Source of the DNA: Paenibacillus tyrphae | GTDB lineage: Bacteria > Bacillota > Bacilli > Paenibacillales > NBRC-103111 | Direction of reading: 5' to 3' | NCBI RefSeq assembly: GCF_024158745.1 | Contig: NZ_JAMZAW010000001.1 | Span: forward strand, 434,001-498,000 | Length of the DNA: 64,000 bases | Shown: piece by piece, positions 43,509 to 51,675 of the stretch | Layout: every line of letters starts with the position of its first letter | How positions within the stretch are numbered: the stretch's first letter is position 1 | Notes under the pieces: generated by a model | Told to the model about the DNA's origin: nothing | What the model saw: the letters and a program-made list of their open reading frames with translations, nothing else | Databases searched by the model: none | Position numbers and translations under genes: made by a program

Positions 43509-43545
43509 GTTAGTGCTCAATCCCCTCCTAATCGTTTTTTTAAAT

Positions 43546-43560
43546 ACTGAACGTATAGTT
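43546..43560. promoter_or_regulatory. TetR operator copy 1
   Basis: ACTGAACGTATAGTT, an imperfect dyad. Nearest to the MFS gene. Confidence 0.7.
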
Positions 43561-43585
43561 TGTTAAATTGATAATGCAATAATAT

Positions 43586-43600
43586 ACTGAACGTACAGTT
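43586..43600. promoter_or_regulatory. TetR operator copy 2
   Basis: ACTGAACGTACAGTT, the most symmetric copy. Its start is exactly 40 bases from copy 1. Confidence 0.7.
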
Positions 43601-43647
43601 TTGTAAATGGGCAGTTTCAATTTTTCTTTTTTGTCCATAATTGTTAT

Positions 43648-43662
43648 ACTGAACGTATAGTT
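43648..43662. promoter_or_regulatory. TetR operator copy 3, over the tetR promoter
   Basis: ACTGAACGTATAGTT, identical to copy 1, 62 bases from copy 2. It overlaps TATACT, a likely -10 element about 60 bases ahead of the regulator start, so the protein would repress itself. Confidence 0.7.
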
Positions 43663-43706
43663 TATATTTGCGCGTAAGACGTGAATTTACGAAAGGGATG
43701 ATTACG

Positions 43707-44285
43707 GTGCACGGCAAAAGAGGTCGGCCGCGTAATGTCGAAACTCAAAACTCTATCCTTTCCGCTTCCTATGAATTATTGTTGGAACATGGCTTTGCAG
43801 CGGTCACAGTTGATAAAATTGCAGATCGCGCCAAAGTCAGCAAAGCCACGATTTATAAATGGTGGCCTAACAAGGCTGCCGTTGTTATGGATGGTTTTCT
43901 TTTTGCCGCCACGGCAAGGTTACCCGTGCCTGATACGGGCTCGACCTTGAACGATATTCTCATTCACGCTACGAATGTAACCCGGTTTTTGACAAGTCGG
44001 GAGGGGACCATCATTACGGAGTTATTAGGCGAAGGGCAGTTTGATCCCGGATTGGCTGAAGCCTATCGAACCCGATATTTCCAGCCCCGCCGGCTTGAGG
44101 CCAGTCAGCTTCTGGAAAAAGGGATTCAGCGCGGGGAATTGAAAAAAAATCTCGATATCGGATTATGCATCGATCTCATTTACGGACCGATTTTCTATCG
44201 CTTGCTTGTGACAGGCGAAACATTGGACGATGCCTATGTGCAGCAATTGGTAATGAACGCATTTGAAGGAATTCGTGCGACCTAG
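43707..44285 (+). CDS. TetR/AcrR family transcriptional regulator
   Basis: A 192-residue regulator with a TetR-type N-terminal helix-turn-helix (FAAVTVDKIADRAKVSKATIYKWWPNKAAVVMDGF) and a TetR_C-like all-helical ligand domain, including ITELLGEGQFDPGLAEAYRTRYFQPRR. The start at GTG 43707 lies 9 bases after AAAGGG; an ATG at 43698 is adjacent to that ribosome site, which rules it out. Three copies of a palindrome in the gap to the divergent MFS gene fit its operator. The inducer is unknown. Confidence 0.87.
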   Translation: MHGKRGRPRNVETQNSILSASYELLLEHGFAAVTVDKIADRAKVSKATIYKWWPNKAAVVMDGFLFAATARLPVPDTGSTLNDILIHATNVTRFLTSREGTIITELLGEGQFDPGLAEAYRTRYFQPRRLEASQLLEKGIQRGELKKNLDIGLCIDLIYGPIFYRLLVTGETLDDAYVQQLVMNAFEGIRAT

Positions 44286-44302
44286 CCCATTTGATAACAC
44301 GT

Positions 44303-44338
44303 TAAAAAGGCCTGTGCTCCCAATCCCGCACAGGCCTT
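44303..44338. terminator. Bidirectional terminator between tetR and the 44402 gene
   Basis: AAGGCCTGTGC pairs with GCACAGGCCTT. The minus strand continues in five T, so it mainly serves the gene ending at 44402; the plus strand has only a weak T content. Confidence 0.75.
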
Positions 44339-44401
44339 CAGCGGCTGTTCGCTGCGCTGCGGTACGTTCCGCCAACGCCCTTCTGCAGCCATATTATGAA
44401 G

Positions 44402-44998
44402 TTACATTTCAAGCAGCAGCATCTCATGCCGGAGTTCCATCAGCTTCTCCTTACATCGTTCGACCGCTTCCCGGTCTCCCTCCTGCATCGCATCATGCAG
44501 CGTAGCCAGCTCGTAATCCAACTCCAGCCGCAGTACCGGAATCCGTTCGTCCGGTCGTCTGGACCGGAACGCCTGCATCATTTCTTCCACCGTGACCACT
44601 GGTTCCTTTTGGAATAACACCTTATGTTCCACCCCCGAAATTTCAACCATACGGATGATTTCGCCGAACATGATGTTTTCAATCAGAATCTGCCGGTCTT
44701 TAAAGCGCTTTACTACCGCGTGTCCGCGGGTATCGCCGATCATCTTTTCCATCAGCTCCGCCAGCTTTTCGTCTTTGAAGGAGTAATTGCCCACGATTTT
44801 ATACCGCTCGCCGATCCGCTGAAACCGCAGCTTTACCAGCTTGCGGCCGGTACGGATCGAGACGATAAACTGTTGGTCGCTCTCGTTCCAATAGAGCGAG
44901 TAGCCTTCTTGAATGAGTGTTTTGATGAAGTTACGGATTAGCCGACGGTCAAACCGTAACTCAAGGTTGCAATATTCCACCTCATGACTCTTGCTCAC
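44402..44998 (-). CDS. Uncharacterised protein of about 198 residues
   Basis: A soluble, basic-acidic mixed protein starting MSKSHEVEYCNLELRFDRR with no signal or membrane segment. A beta-rich front part (VSIRTGRKLVKLRFQRIGERYKIVGNYSF) is followed by KMIGDTRGHAVVKRFKDRQIL and a helical tail (ELDYELATLHDAMQEGDREAVERCKEKLMEL). Databases sometimes carry misleading names for similar proteins, so I give none. It is a single gene between tetR and the ABC exporter, with a good ribosome site (AAGGAGGGG) and its own terminator. Confidence 0.65.
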   Translation of the reverse strand: MSKSHEVEYCNLELRFDRRLIRNFIKTLIQEGYSLYWNESDQQFIVSIRTGRKLVKLRFQRIGERYKIVGNYSFKDEKLAELMEKMIGDTRGHAVVKRFKDRQILIENIMFGEIIRMVEISGVEHKVLFQKEPVVTVEEMMQAFRSRRPDERIPVLRLELDYELATLHDAMQEGDREAVERCKEKLMELRHEMLLLEM

Positions 44999-44999
44999 G

Positions 45000-45244
45000 G
45001 CAATCCCCTCCTTGATGATATCTTGCTTAATGAACAGCGACGTCTTCTGGTTCGGTCCGTGCTGCTGCCGGCGTGTGTATTGGCGTGAACGCTAGTCGAA
45101 CAAGCTTATCTCTTTGATAGAATTTTCTGACTATTCTGTTTCTTAGTTCTATCTTATTATGAATCATATGATTTAGCAACTTGGATTATTGATTTTTTTA
45201 ACGTTTTTTGAACCTATTTTTTTGTGGTCGCGCTGCCTCCGAAA
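45000..45244. other. AT-rich gap upstream of the 44402 gene
   Basis: Apart from AATCATATGATT, a perfect 12-base palindrome at 45162-45173, I see no gene or strong promoter. The palindrome lies between a TTGCTA and a TAAGAT 17 bases apart on the minus strand, a weak promoter candidate for the 44402 gene. Confidence 0.35.
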
Positions 45245-45276
45245 CAAAAAACGCCTCCGCTCCAAGGCGAAGACGT
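45245..45276 (-). terminator. Terminator of the ABC exporter operon
   Basis: On the minus strand CGTCTTCGC pairs (with two G-T wobbles) with GCGGAGGCG around CTTGGA, followed by six T. Confidence 0.75.
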
Positions 45277-45306
45277 TATGACGTATATTTTAATTGCCTC
45301 CCGCCG

Positions 45307-46446
45307 CTAGCCGGCTTCCGTTTCGCCCGGCTTCATCACGACGGAGCCGATGCCGAGCAGCACCAAAGCGAACAGTCCCAGCACGCCCAGATGCATGGCG
45401 ACATCCCCCAGCCCTTGCCCCGAGCCGAGCCTGCGAATGGCCTCGATCGCCCAGGTCTGCGGCACGAAATTGGCCAGCTTCTGCATGAACTCGGGCATGA
45501 TCGATACCGGCCAGAAGCAGCCCCCCAACATGCAGGTCGGTGCCGTAACCATCGAGTTGACCGCGCCGATATTCTCACTGTTGCGAATCAATCCGGCCAC
45601 CGCGCTGCCGATGCCGATGACCGCCAGCAGGAAGCACTCCATCACAAGCAGATGCTGCATGAAAGGCAGCCCGTACGAAAAGTTCATCGCATACCGGGTA
45701 AACGCCAACACGAGCACGATTTGCAGCGTGCCTACCACGAAGCTGCCGAGGAAATTGCCAAGCATGATTTCGTAGGCGCGAACGGGAGCCGTAAACATTC
45801 GGGTCATCGTTTTTTGCTTCCGGTCTTCGACCATGATAGCGACGGAGCTGTTGACCAGCCCCATCAGGAACATCAGCAGGATACCCGTAGCGAGGCCGAG
45901 CGCCGGACTGGCGTACCAACCGTAGTCGGTGCGCGTCGCACGAACCTGATGCTTCTCTACCTGCTCCAGCAATAGATTCAGCCGGTCGTCCGCCTGACCT
46001 GAAGCATCCAGCGCGCGCATTGCCGTGCTCACCCGGCGGATCGTTTGGTCCAAGCTCATCCGCAGCGTGAAGGATGCCTCGCTCATGGACAGCTCCAACT
46101 GCTCGACGCGCATGGCCCGGCCTTCCTTCAACCCTTGGGAGAAGCCCTCGGGGATGAGGAAAGCGGCATCTGCTTTGTGCTCGATTACCGCCGTCCGCAT
46201 CGCGTCGGGAGTTGCCGCAGCGGAAAGCCGGTAACGGCCGGTATGCTCAAGCTCCCGCAAAATATGCCGGCCTACCGGCCCTTCGTCCGCATTGATATAA
46301 AGGACGGATGCCTTCTCGTCCTGCTTCGCGGCAAAGCCGATAATGAGCGACACGATCAAAGCCGGGGCGACGATAAACAAAAGAAAGCCTCTCCGGTTTC
46401 CGATCGTCCTTTTGATTAAATTGACGGCAATAAAGAGACTATTCAC
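45307..46446 (-). CDS. ABC-2 type permease, LnrN-like
   Basis: A 379-residue ABC-2 permease: an N-terminal helix (LLFIVAPALIVSLIIGFA), a large outside domain (about 45-170) and five more helices toward the C-terminus, with NSSVAIMVEDRKQKTMTRMF and ENIGAVNSMVTAPTCMLGGCFWPVSIMP. It starts at GTG, overlapping the upstream permease stop by 8 bases, with GGTGGG upstream; the longer frame to 46548 lies inside the neighbour. Third gene of an operon like lnrLMN of B. subtilis. Confidence 0.82.
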   Translation of the reverse strand: MNSLFIAVNLIKRTIGNRRGFLLFIVAPALIVSLIIGFAAKQDEKASVLYINADEGPVGRHILRELEHTGRYRLSAAATPDAMRTAVIEHKADAAFLIPEGFSQGLKEGRAMRVEQLELSMSEASFTLRMSLDQTIRRVSTAMRALDASGQADDRLNLLLEQVEKHQVRATRTDYGWYASPALGLATGILLMFLMGLVNSSVAIMVEDRKQKTMTRMFTAPVRAYEIMLGNFLGSFVVGTLQIVLVLAFTRYAMNFSYGLPFMQHLLVMECFLLAVIGIGSAVAGLIRNSENIGAVNSMVTAPTCMLGGCFWPVSIMPEFMQKLANFVPQTWAIEAIRRLGSGQGLGDVAMHLGVLGLFALVLLGIGSVVMKPGETEAG

Positions 46447-47614
46447 GGTATCCCACCTTCCGGTACGCCGCGAAGGCAACGGCCGCCAGCGCGGCGGCGA
46501 TCGCAGCCAAAACCGTAACATGATGCAGCACGAGCTGCGGTTTTCCATCCAGCATCATCTGCAGGATGCTTTGCATGGCCCAATGATTGACCGTAAATTG
46601 CCCGATCCGCATAAGTGCCCCTAACTGCGGATCAAAGCCTCCGCTTAAAAAAGTCATCAGCATAATGACGATCTGGAACGCCATCGTCACCGACTTGATG
46701 TTGCGGCAGTACAGCGAGCTTAACATCGCCAGCGCCATCGAAGCCAGCGTGACGGCCAGACATACCGCAAGCAGGATGGTCGGACGATTCCCCCAGTCGA
46801 CGCCATACGCATAGTGCGTCACACCGATGATGACACACGCCTGAATCAAGGTCAGCAGGCCGTTCCCGAGCATTTTCCCGAACATGATCTGATTCATCGT
46901 TACCGGCATGGAGCCGAGTCTGAACAGCGTGTGATCCTCACGCTCGTTCACCAGGCTGATGGATGCCGTCATCCCGGCGTAAAGCATGAACATGACGAGC
47001 ATCGAGACGGCATAATATTGAAGCGCCGTATATTCCTTGCCCTCGTTTCCCAGCCTGCCCTCCGCAACGAACGTTTCCGAAACGCCGGCATAAACGGATG
47101 CATCTGCCAACTGAGTCATTACGGCCTGCGGCCCCAAAGTCAGGGCGGCAGCCTGCATGCTGTTCGCGTAAGCGAGATAGCTTTCCAGCGCCGTCTCGGC
47201 GATCAGGTTTTGTCCCCGGTCCTTCCCTGCAATCAGCTCCCACGAAGCCGGTTTTCCTTGCAGCAAAGCTTCCCCGAAGCCCTCAGGCACGATCAGACCG
47301 TATTCGGCTCCTCCCTCTTGAAGCGCACGCACCGCTTCGTCGCGGCTGGACGATTCCTGCGTCTGGAGGATTTCCTTGGTTCTCGGATTGTCCAAATACG
47401 CCTTGAGCGGCTCGCTCCACCGGCTCTGATCCAGATTCACCACGGCGACCTTCACGGGCGTGATCTTGACATCCTCCGCTTTAAACTCCTTGGAGAGCGC
47501 CGAGCCCAGAATTAAGATCAGAACCAGCGGCAGCAAAAACAAAACGAGCATCACCACTTTGATGCGGCTTAACCGCAGAAGCTCGTAACATGCTACGGTC
47601 CATAAAATCCGCAT
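46439..47614 (-). CDS. ABC-2 type permease, LnrM-like
   Basis: A 391-residue permease with the same topology as its neighbour: helix 1 (VVMLVLFLLPLVLILILGSAL), a long extracytoplasmic domain, and a C-terminal six-helix part with SISLVNEREDHTLFRLGSMPVTMNQIMFGKMLGNG, the ABC-2 motif. The pair forms the membrane channel for the ATPase encoded next to it. 12 bases separate it from the ATPase gene. Confidence 0.82.
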   Translation of the reverse strand: MRILWTVACYELLRLSRIKVVMLVLFLLPLVLILILGSALSKEFKAEDVKITPVKVAVVNLDQSRWSEPLKAYLDNPRTKEILQTQESSSRDEAVRALQEGGAEYGLIVPEGFGEALLQGKPASWELIAGKDRGQNLIAETALESYLAYANSMQAAALTLGPQAVMTQLADASVYAGVSETFVAEGRLGNEGKEYTALQYYAVSMLVMFMLYAGMTASISLVNEREDHTLFRLGSMPVTMNQIMFGKMLGNGLLTLIQACVIIGVTHYAYGVDWGNRPTILLAVCLAVTLASMALAMLSSLYCRNIKSVTMAFQIVIMLMTFLSGGFDPQLGALMRIGQFTVNHWAMQSILQMMLDGKPQLVLHHVTVLAAIAAALAAVAFAAYRKVGYRE

Positions 47615-47626
47615 GCTCTCCGCCCC

Positions 47627-48562
47627 CTAATCCCGAAGCGTCCGCCCCGTCAATGACAGGAACAGCGCCTCCAGGTCCGGTTCCACGCGGCTCAGCGATT
47701 GAATGACGACCTGATGCTTCGATAAAATATACAAGATGTCCTGCAGCGAATTGGGCGAGGACGGCAAATAAATTTCAAGCGTCCGGTCGTTTCTCGCCAC
47801 TTGCTGGATGCGCGGATGCGCCTGCAGCTCGGCCACAGCTTCTTCCTTGACCTCGGCGACTTTGACGATCAGCTTCTCGTCCGAGGAGACGAGCGCCCGC
47901 AAATCCTCCTGCGTGCCGCAGGCGATCAAGTGGCCGTGATCGATAATCCCGACCCGCGTGCTGATTGCGGCAACCTCTTCCATATAATGGCTCGTATAAA
48001 TGATGGTCGAGCCCATCTGATTCAGCTTGCGGACCGAATCGAGGATATGGTTGCGGGATTGCGGGTCGATCCCGACCGTCGGCTCGTCCATAATGATCAG
48101 CTTCGGCCGGTGCATGATCGCGCACGCGATGTTCAGCCGCCGCTTCATCCCTCCCGAGTAAGCGCCGGGCTTCTCGCCCTGACGGTCCGACAGCCCTACG
48201 AACTCCAGCGCTTCCTGCACCCGCTCGCGCAGCAGCTCTCCCCGCAGACCGTACAGCTTACCGAAAAACGTGACGTTTTCACGGGCCGTCAAGTTTTCGT
48301 ATATCGCGAGCTCCTGCGGCACGAGACCGATCCTCCGCTTGATCTCGAGCGGACTGGCGGCAACGGAAATGCCTTCGATCCGCATTTCGCCTTGATCGAT
48401 TTTGAGCAGCCCGCAGAGCATTTTGATCGTGGTGCTTTTCCCGGCTCCGTTCGGCCCGAGCAGACCGAATACTTCCCCCTGCCGGATGCTTAATTTCAAA
48501 TGATCTACGGAAATGTTGCCGCCGTACCGTTTGACGACATCTTTGATTTCGATAAATGACAC
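47627..48562 (-). CDS. ABC transporter ATPase, LnrL-like
   Basis: A 311-residue ATPase, the same length as B. subtilis LnrL. Walker [15 protein letters not shown] at 37-50, signature [12 protein letters not shown] near 140, Walker [15 protein letters not shown] and switch histidine SHYMEEVAA. Together with two ABC-2 permeases and a divergent DesK-type kinase plus NarL-type regulator this matches the LnrLMN/LnrJK linearmycin resistance layout; related Bce/Yvf systems also exist, so the drug is not certain. Confidence 0.83.
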   Translation of the reverse strand: MSFIEIKDVVKRYGGNISVDHLKLSIRQGEVFGLLGPNGAGKSTTIKMLCGLLKIDQGEMRIEGISVAASPLEIKRRIGLVPQELAIYENLTARENVTFFGKLYGLRGELLRERVQEALEFVGLSDRQGEKPGAYSGGMKRRLNIACAIMHRPKLIIMDEPTVGIDPQSRNHILDSVRKLNQMGSTIIYTSHYMEEVAAISTRVGIIDHGHLIACGTQEDLRALVSSDEKLIVKVAEVKEEAVAELQAHPRIQQVARNDRTLEIYLPSSPNSLQDILYILSKHQVVIQSLSRVEPDLEALFLSLTGRTLRD

Positions 48563-48633
48563 GTGAGCCCGCTCCTTGTAAGGTGATGTGCTTTGATTGT
48601 ATTGTACCGTCCTTCATGACGTAAAGCAGGTAG

Positions 48634-48662
48634 CTTTCGTCATTTGTTGGGAATGACGAAAG
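48634..48662. promoter_or_regulatory. Operator dyad between the exporter and the two-component genes
   Basis: CTTTCGTCATT (48634-48644) and AATGACGAAAG (48652-48662) form a perfect 11-base inverted repeat around TGTTGGG, with a weaker half-site CATGACGTAAAG to the left. It ends at the -35 position of the two-component promoter and is just upstream of the likely promoter of the exporter genes (TACAAT on the minus strand at 48601-48606). Confidence 0.6.
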
Positions 48663-48683
48663 TCACGAAGGCCCGCCTTATGA

Positions 48684-48689
48684 TATAAT
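48684..48689 (+). promoter_or_regulatory. -10 element of the two-component operon
   Basis: TATAAT lies 23 bases before the histidine kinase start. The bases 17 upstream (AGTCAC) do not resemble a -35 box, suggesting dependence on an activator bound at the adjacent dyad. Confidence 0.5.
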
Positions 48690-48711
48690 CGCATATGGAG
48701 GCGCATAAGGG

Positions 48712-49839
48712 ATGCTTTTACTGCTGCGATACGCACTGATTCTTTTTCCCGCCGTCAGCACGGCTTATATGCTGCCGCTCGAACGAAGCGGACAGCTCGC
48801 TTTCTATACGCTGGTCCTGCTTGCCGTTGCGGAAATAAGCCGCTCTTGGCTGCCGGGACGGGCACAGAACTTGGCGGCTGCGGCCGAAATGCTGTTCGTC
48901 ACCTGGCTCAGCCTGCAAATGGAAGGGATGATGTTCGCCTGTCATTATTCCACGTTGACGGCTTATATGCTGAAGGAGCGCTCGGGACTCCGCTGGTTTC
49001 TGCTTGCGCTGCAGGTTGTCCTTTTGAACGGTTCGCTCACCGCCCATCCCGACATGGAGCTGAAGCTTACGGCCAATCTGCTGCTTGCCACCGGCGCGCT
49101 GCTGCTGTACGGCTGGGCGGAAACCGGCGACCGGAAGCGGGAGCTGGAGCAAGTGTACGACGAATTGCGAAGCAAAGCCTACGAGCTGGATGCCGCCCGC
49201 AGAAGACTTGTCGAATACGCCGGCAAGGTGGAGCAGTTGGCGCAGACGGAGGAGCGGACCCGCATCTCGCACGAAATTCACGACGATCTCGGACATAAGC
49301 TGATCCGGCTGAAAATGATGCTGGAAGCGATCATCCGGATTTCGCCCGGGCAGCCGGAGAAAGGCATGGAGATGACCCGGATCGTTCGGGATCAGCTGAC
49401 GGAAGCGATGGAGACGCTGCGGCGGACGGTCCGGCGGATGAAGCCGCCGGCGGAGGAGGGACAGAGCTTCTCGCTCAAGCGGCTGATCGAGGACTTCGCA
49501 GCCGATCCGCAGCTTCAAATTCGCTGCGAAATCGCCGGCATGCCCCGCCCGCTTTACCCGAGTCTTGAAATCGTTCTTTACCGGAATGCTCAAGAAGCCG
49601 TGACCAACGCCCTTCGTCACGGGCAGGCTACCGAGGTGCTTATCGAGCTGAGCTTCGAGGAGGATAACGTCTCCATGACCGTTTCCAATAACGGGACGCT
49701 GCCGGATTCGACCGCTGTGGGCAGGGGACTCGGTCTCAGCGGCATGGAGGAACGGACGCGGCTGGTAGGCGGAGAGCTCCGCATTCAAACCGATGGCCGG
49801 TTCGCCGTCACAACCCTCGTGCCGACACCCGGCGCGTAA
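48712..49839 (+). CDS. Sensor histidine kinase, LnrJ/DesK type
   Basis: A 375-residue membrane kinase: five or so hydrophobic helices in residues 1-140, a helical linker, then the HisKA_3 dimerisation domain RISHEIHDDLGHKLIRLKMM with the phosphorylated His about 190, and a C-terminal HATPase_c (EAVTNALRHGQATEVLIEL, VSNNG, GLGLSGMEERTRLVGG). It phosphorylates the adjacent response regulator. The short membrane sensor without an outside domain is typical of kinases that sense membrane disturbance or their partner transporter. The upstream exporter faces it. Confidence 0.88.
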   Translation: MLLLLRYALILFPAVSTAYMLPLERSGQLAFYTLVLLAVAEISRSWLPGRAQNLAAAAEMLFVTWLSLQMEGMMFACHYSTLTAYMLKERSGLRWFLLALQVVLLNGSLTAHPDMELKLTANLLLATGALLLYGWAETGDRKRELEQVYDELRSKAYELDAARRRLVEYAGKVEQLAQTEERTRISHEIHDDLGHKLIRLKMMLEAIIRISPGQPEKGMEMTRIVRDQLTEAMETLRRTVRRMKPPAEEGQSFSLKRLIEDFAADPQLQIRCEIAGMPRPLYPSLEIVLYRNAQEAVTNALRHGQATEVLIELSFEEDNVSMTVSNNGTLPDSTAVGRGLGLSGMEERTRLVGGELRIQTDGRFAVTTLVPTPGA

Positions 49840-49890
49840 TAAGAGGCACCGACGAAAGATTCCAACCATGAGGAGGCGGGTATTGCTGCC

Positions 49891-50583
49891 ATGATTCGAG
49901 TATTGATTGTTGATGACGACCCGTTTATCCGCGAAAGCATGAAAATGATTTTGGAGCTGGATCCGGAACTACGCGTAGTCGGAGCGTGCGGCGACGGAAA
50001 CGAAGCCCACCGCTTTTTTACCGACGGACAAACCGCCGATGTCGTGCTGATGGATATTCGCATGCCTAACTGCTCCGGGGTCGAAGGTACGCTGAACATC
50101 AAGCGGACGTCGCCCGATACCCGCGTGCTCATTCTGACGACCTTCGACGATGACGATTATATCGTCGAGGCGCTGCGCAACGGCGCAAGCGGTTACCTGC
50201 TCAAGAATATCCCGCCGGACCGTATCGTGCAGGGCATTAAAACGGTTCACCAAGGCAACTGGCTCATCCACCCGGATATTGCCCGCAAGCTGACCGGCTG
50301 GATTCATCCCCAATCTCCCGTGCAAGCGCAACCGGAGGCGGCTTTGGAACAAGTGACGCAGAGCCGCAAGGACCCTTTTGCCAGGTTCGAATCGTACGGC
50401 CTCACCCCTACGGAGAAGCAGGTCGTCGAGAAAATCGCGGAAGGATTGTCCAATAAAGAAATCGCCCAGGAATTGTTCCTGAGCGAAGGGACGATCAAAA
50501 ATTACATATCGGAGATTTTGAGCAAGCTCGGTCTGAGGGACCGGACGCAAATCGCCATTCTCTATTGGAAACACGAAGATTAA
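49891..50583 (+). CDS. NarL/LuxR-family response regulator, LnrK-like
   Basis: A 230-residue regulator. The receiver domain has the acidic pocket VDDD at 7-10, the phosphorylated Asp55 in VVLMDIRMPN and Lys near 105 (YLLKNIPPD); residues about 165-225 are a LuxR-type helix-turn-helix (LTPTEKQVVEKIAEGLSNKEIAQELFLSEGTIKNYISEIL). A Gln/Ala/Pro-rich linker separates them. It probably activates the facing ABC exporter genes through the dyad at 48634-48662. Its stop overlaps the next gene tail to tail by 4 bases. Confidence 0.88.
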   Translation: MIRVLIVDDDPFIRESMKMILELDPELRVVGACGDGNEAHRFFTDGQTADVVLMDIRMPNCSGVEGTLNIKRTSPDTRVLILTTFDDDDYIVEALRNGASGYLLKNIPPDRIVQGIKTVHQGNWLIHPDIARKLTGWIHPQSPVQAQPEAALEQVTQSRKDPFARFESYGLTPTEKQVVEKIAEGLSNKEIAQELFLSEGTIKNYISEILSKLGLRDRTQIAILYWKHED

Positions 50584-51503
50584 CGAGTGCCCCGTTTGTT
50601 GGCTTCCTCCTGCAAATCTATGCGGTCGACCATGTTGACGATGTAGCTAAGCTCGGAGGAAGCATTGTTTTTAGTCAGCTTCAGACGACCCAGCATAAAC
50701 CGCTTGACCACGCCTCCGTTCGGCGGCGGAGGGCTGTTTGGAGCGATTGGCAACTGTACGGTTTCGTAGAACAAGTAATCGTACTCGTCCTCTTCCTCGC
50801 GCTTGTCGATAATCACCGCTTTTTGGTAGAACACCATTTCCCCATACTTGAGCATCTGCGAATTTTTGATATACGTCCGCAGCGTATCAATCTTTTTCGG
50901 GCTTACTTCCCCGTTGATGATGTAATTGTCGCCATTGGTGGCGTACACCTGCTCCGGGTTCTGCCTCCAGCGCTTCTTCAGCTCCTGCTCATTGATGTAC
51001 ACCACACCGGTCAGGCGCTCCCGCGCTTTCTTCAAGCCGCTCGTATCGATGCCCATCCGTTTCACGTCGGCTTCCCGGTAGTACGGGACGTAGGCGGACA
51101 AGTTCTTCTTGTTATACGTGAGAAGCATCGGGTACTCCGCCCCAAGGTATTTGAGCCGGATCGAGTATGGGTCGGACAGCTCGATCGATTCGTATTCCTG
51201 GTTCGAATCCTCCGGCTTCTGCTCGGGATTGATCCGGCTGTTGATGTAGATCGTCTTCGTATCTTCTCTCCAAAGCAGGTTGGCGCCAAGCAGCCGGGTC
51301 AGATCAGCCAGCGGCAGGTAACTCTTGTCCTTATACACCAGCGGCGATTCCGACAGCTTGACGGACTCCCCGTCCAGGACGAGATTGAAATCGGGACGCA
51401 GGTAAGCGTCAACCCGCTGCAAAACGTCCTCGGCGTAAACGCCGGCGGCGAACGCTCCGCTAATGATCGCGGCAAGTACCGCGACTCGCTTCATTCGCTT
51501 CAT
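50580..51503 (-). CDS. Secreted copper-amine-oxidase-N-like (stalk) domain protein
   Basis: A 307-residue exported protein. Residues 1-24 form a signal peptide (MKRMKRVAVLAAIISGAFAAGVYA). A stalk-like copper amine oxidase N-terminal domain follows at about 40-95 (LVLDGESVKLSESPLVYKDKSYLPLADLTRLLGA), as in many Paenibacillus surface proteins. The rest, with LTGVVYINEQELKKRW, has no recognised domain. Copper and oxidase activity are not implied. Surface or cell wall location is inferred from the signal peptide. Confidence 0.7.
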   Translation of the reverse strand: MKRMKRVAVLAAIISGAFAAGVYAEDVLQRVDAYLRPDFNLVLDGESVKLSESPLVYKDKSYLPLADLTRLLGANLLWREDTKTIYINSRINPEQKPEDSNQEYESIELSDPYSIRLKYLGAEYPMLLTYNKKNLSAYVPYYREADVKRMGIDTSGLKKARERLTGVVYINEQELKKRWRQNPEQVYATNGDNYIINGEVSPKKIDTLRTYIKNSQMLKYGEMVFYQKAVIIDKREEEDEYDYLFYETVQLPIAPNSPPPPNGGVVKRFMLGRLKLTKNNASSELSYIVNMVDRIDLQEEANKRGTR

Positions 51504-51591
51504 TCACACCCATACCTTTCTATAAAATAGGAAAAATGTGGTCTGCTTCTATCATTCGACAAAAGACCGCGAAATCCTGCAAAATTTGTTG

Positions 51592-51619
51592 TTGACAATA
51601 CACCTAATTCCTATAAAAT
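51592..51619 (+). promoter_or_regulatory. Promoter of the sulfonate-type ABC importer
   Basis: TTGACA (51592-51597) and TAAAAT (51614-51619) with 16 bases between. The nested TATAAA gives a shorter spacing, so the exact -10 is ambiguous. Confidence 0.55.
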
Positions 51620-51675
51620 AAGTTGGTATAGTTGATTATGCGTTTTCTCATGTCTCTTCGAGGAGAGTGAACCCA

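Noticed and set aside
43546..43662. Spaced direct repeats that could suggest a small CRISPR array
   Set aside because: Only three 15-base dyads with unequal spacing, located in a divergent tetR/MFS promoter region; operators explain them.
48718..49869. A 383-codon minus-strand frame opposite the histidine kinase
   Set aside because: Antisense shadow; the plus-strand kinase has complete HisKA_3 and HATPase motifs.
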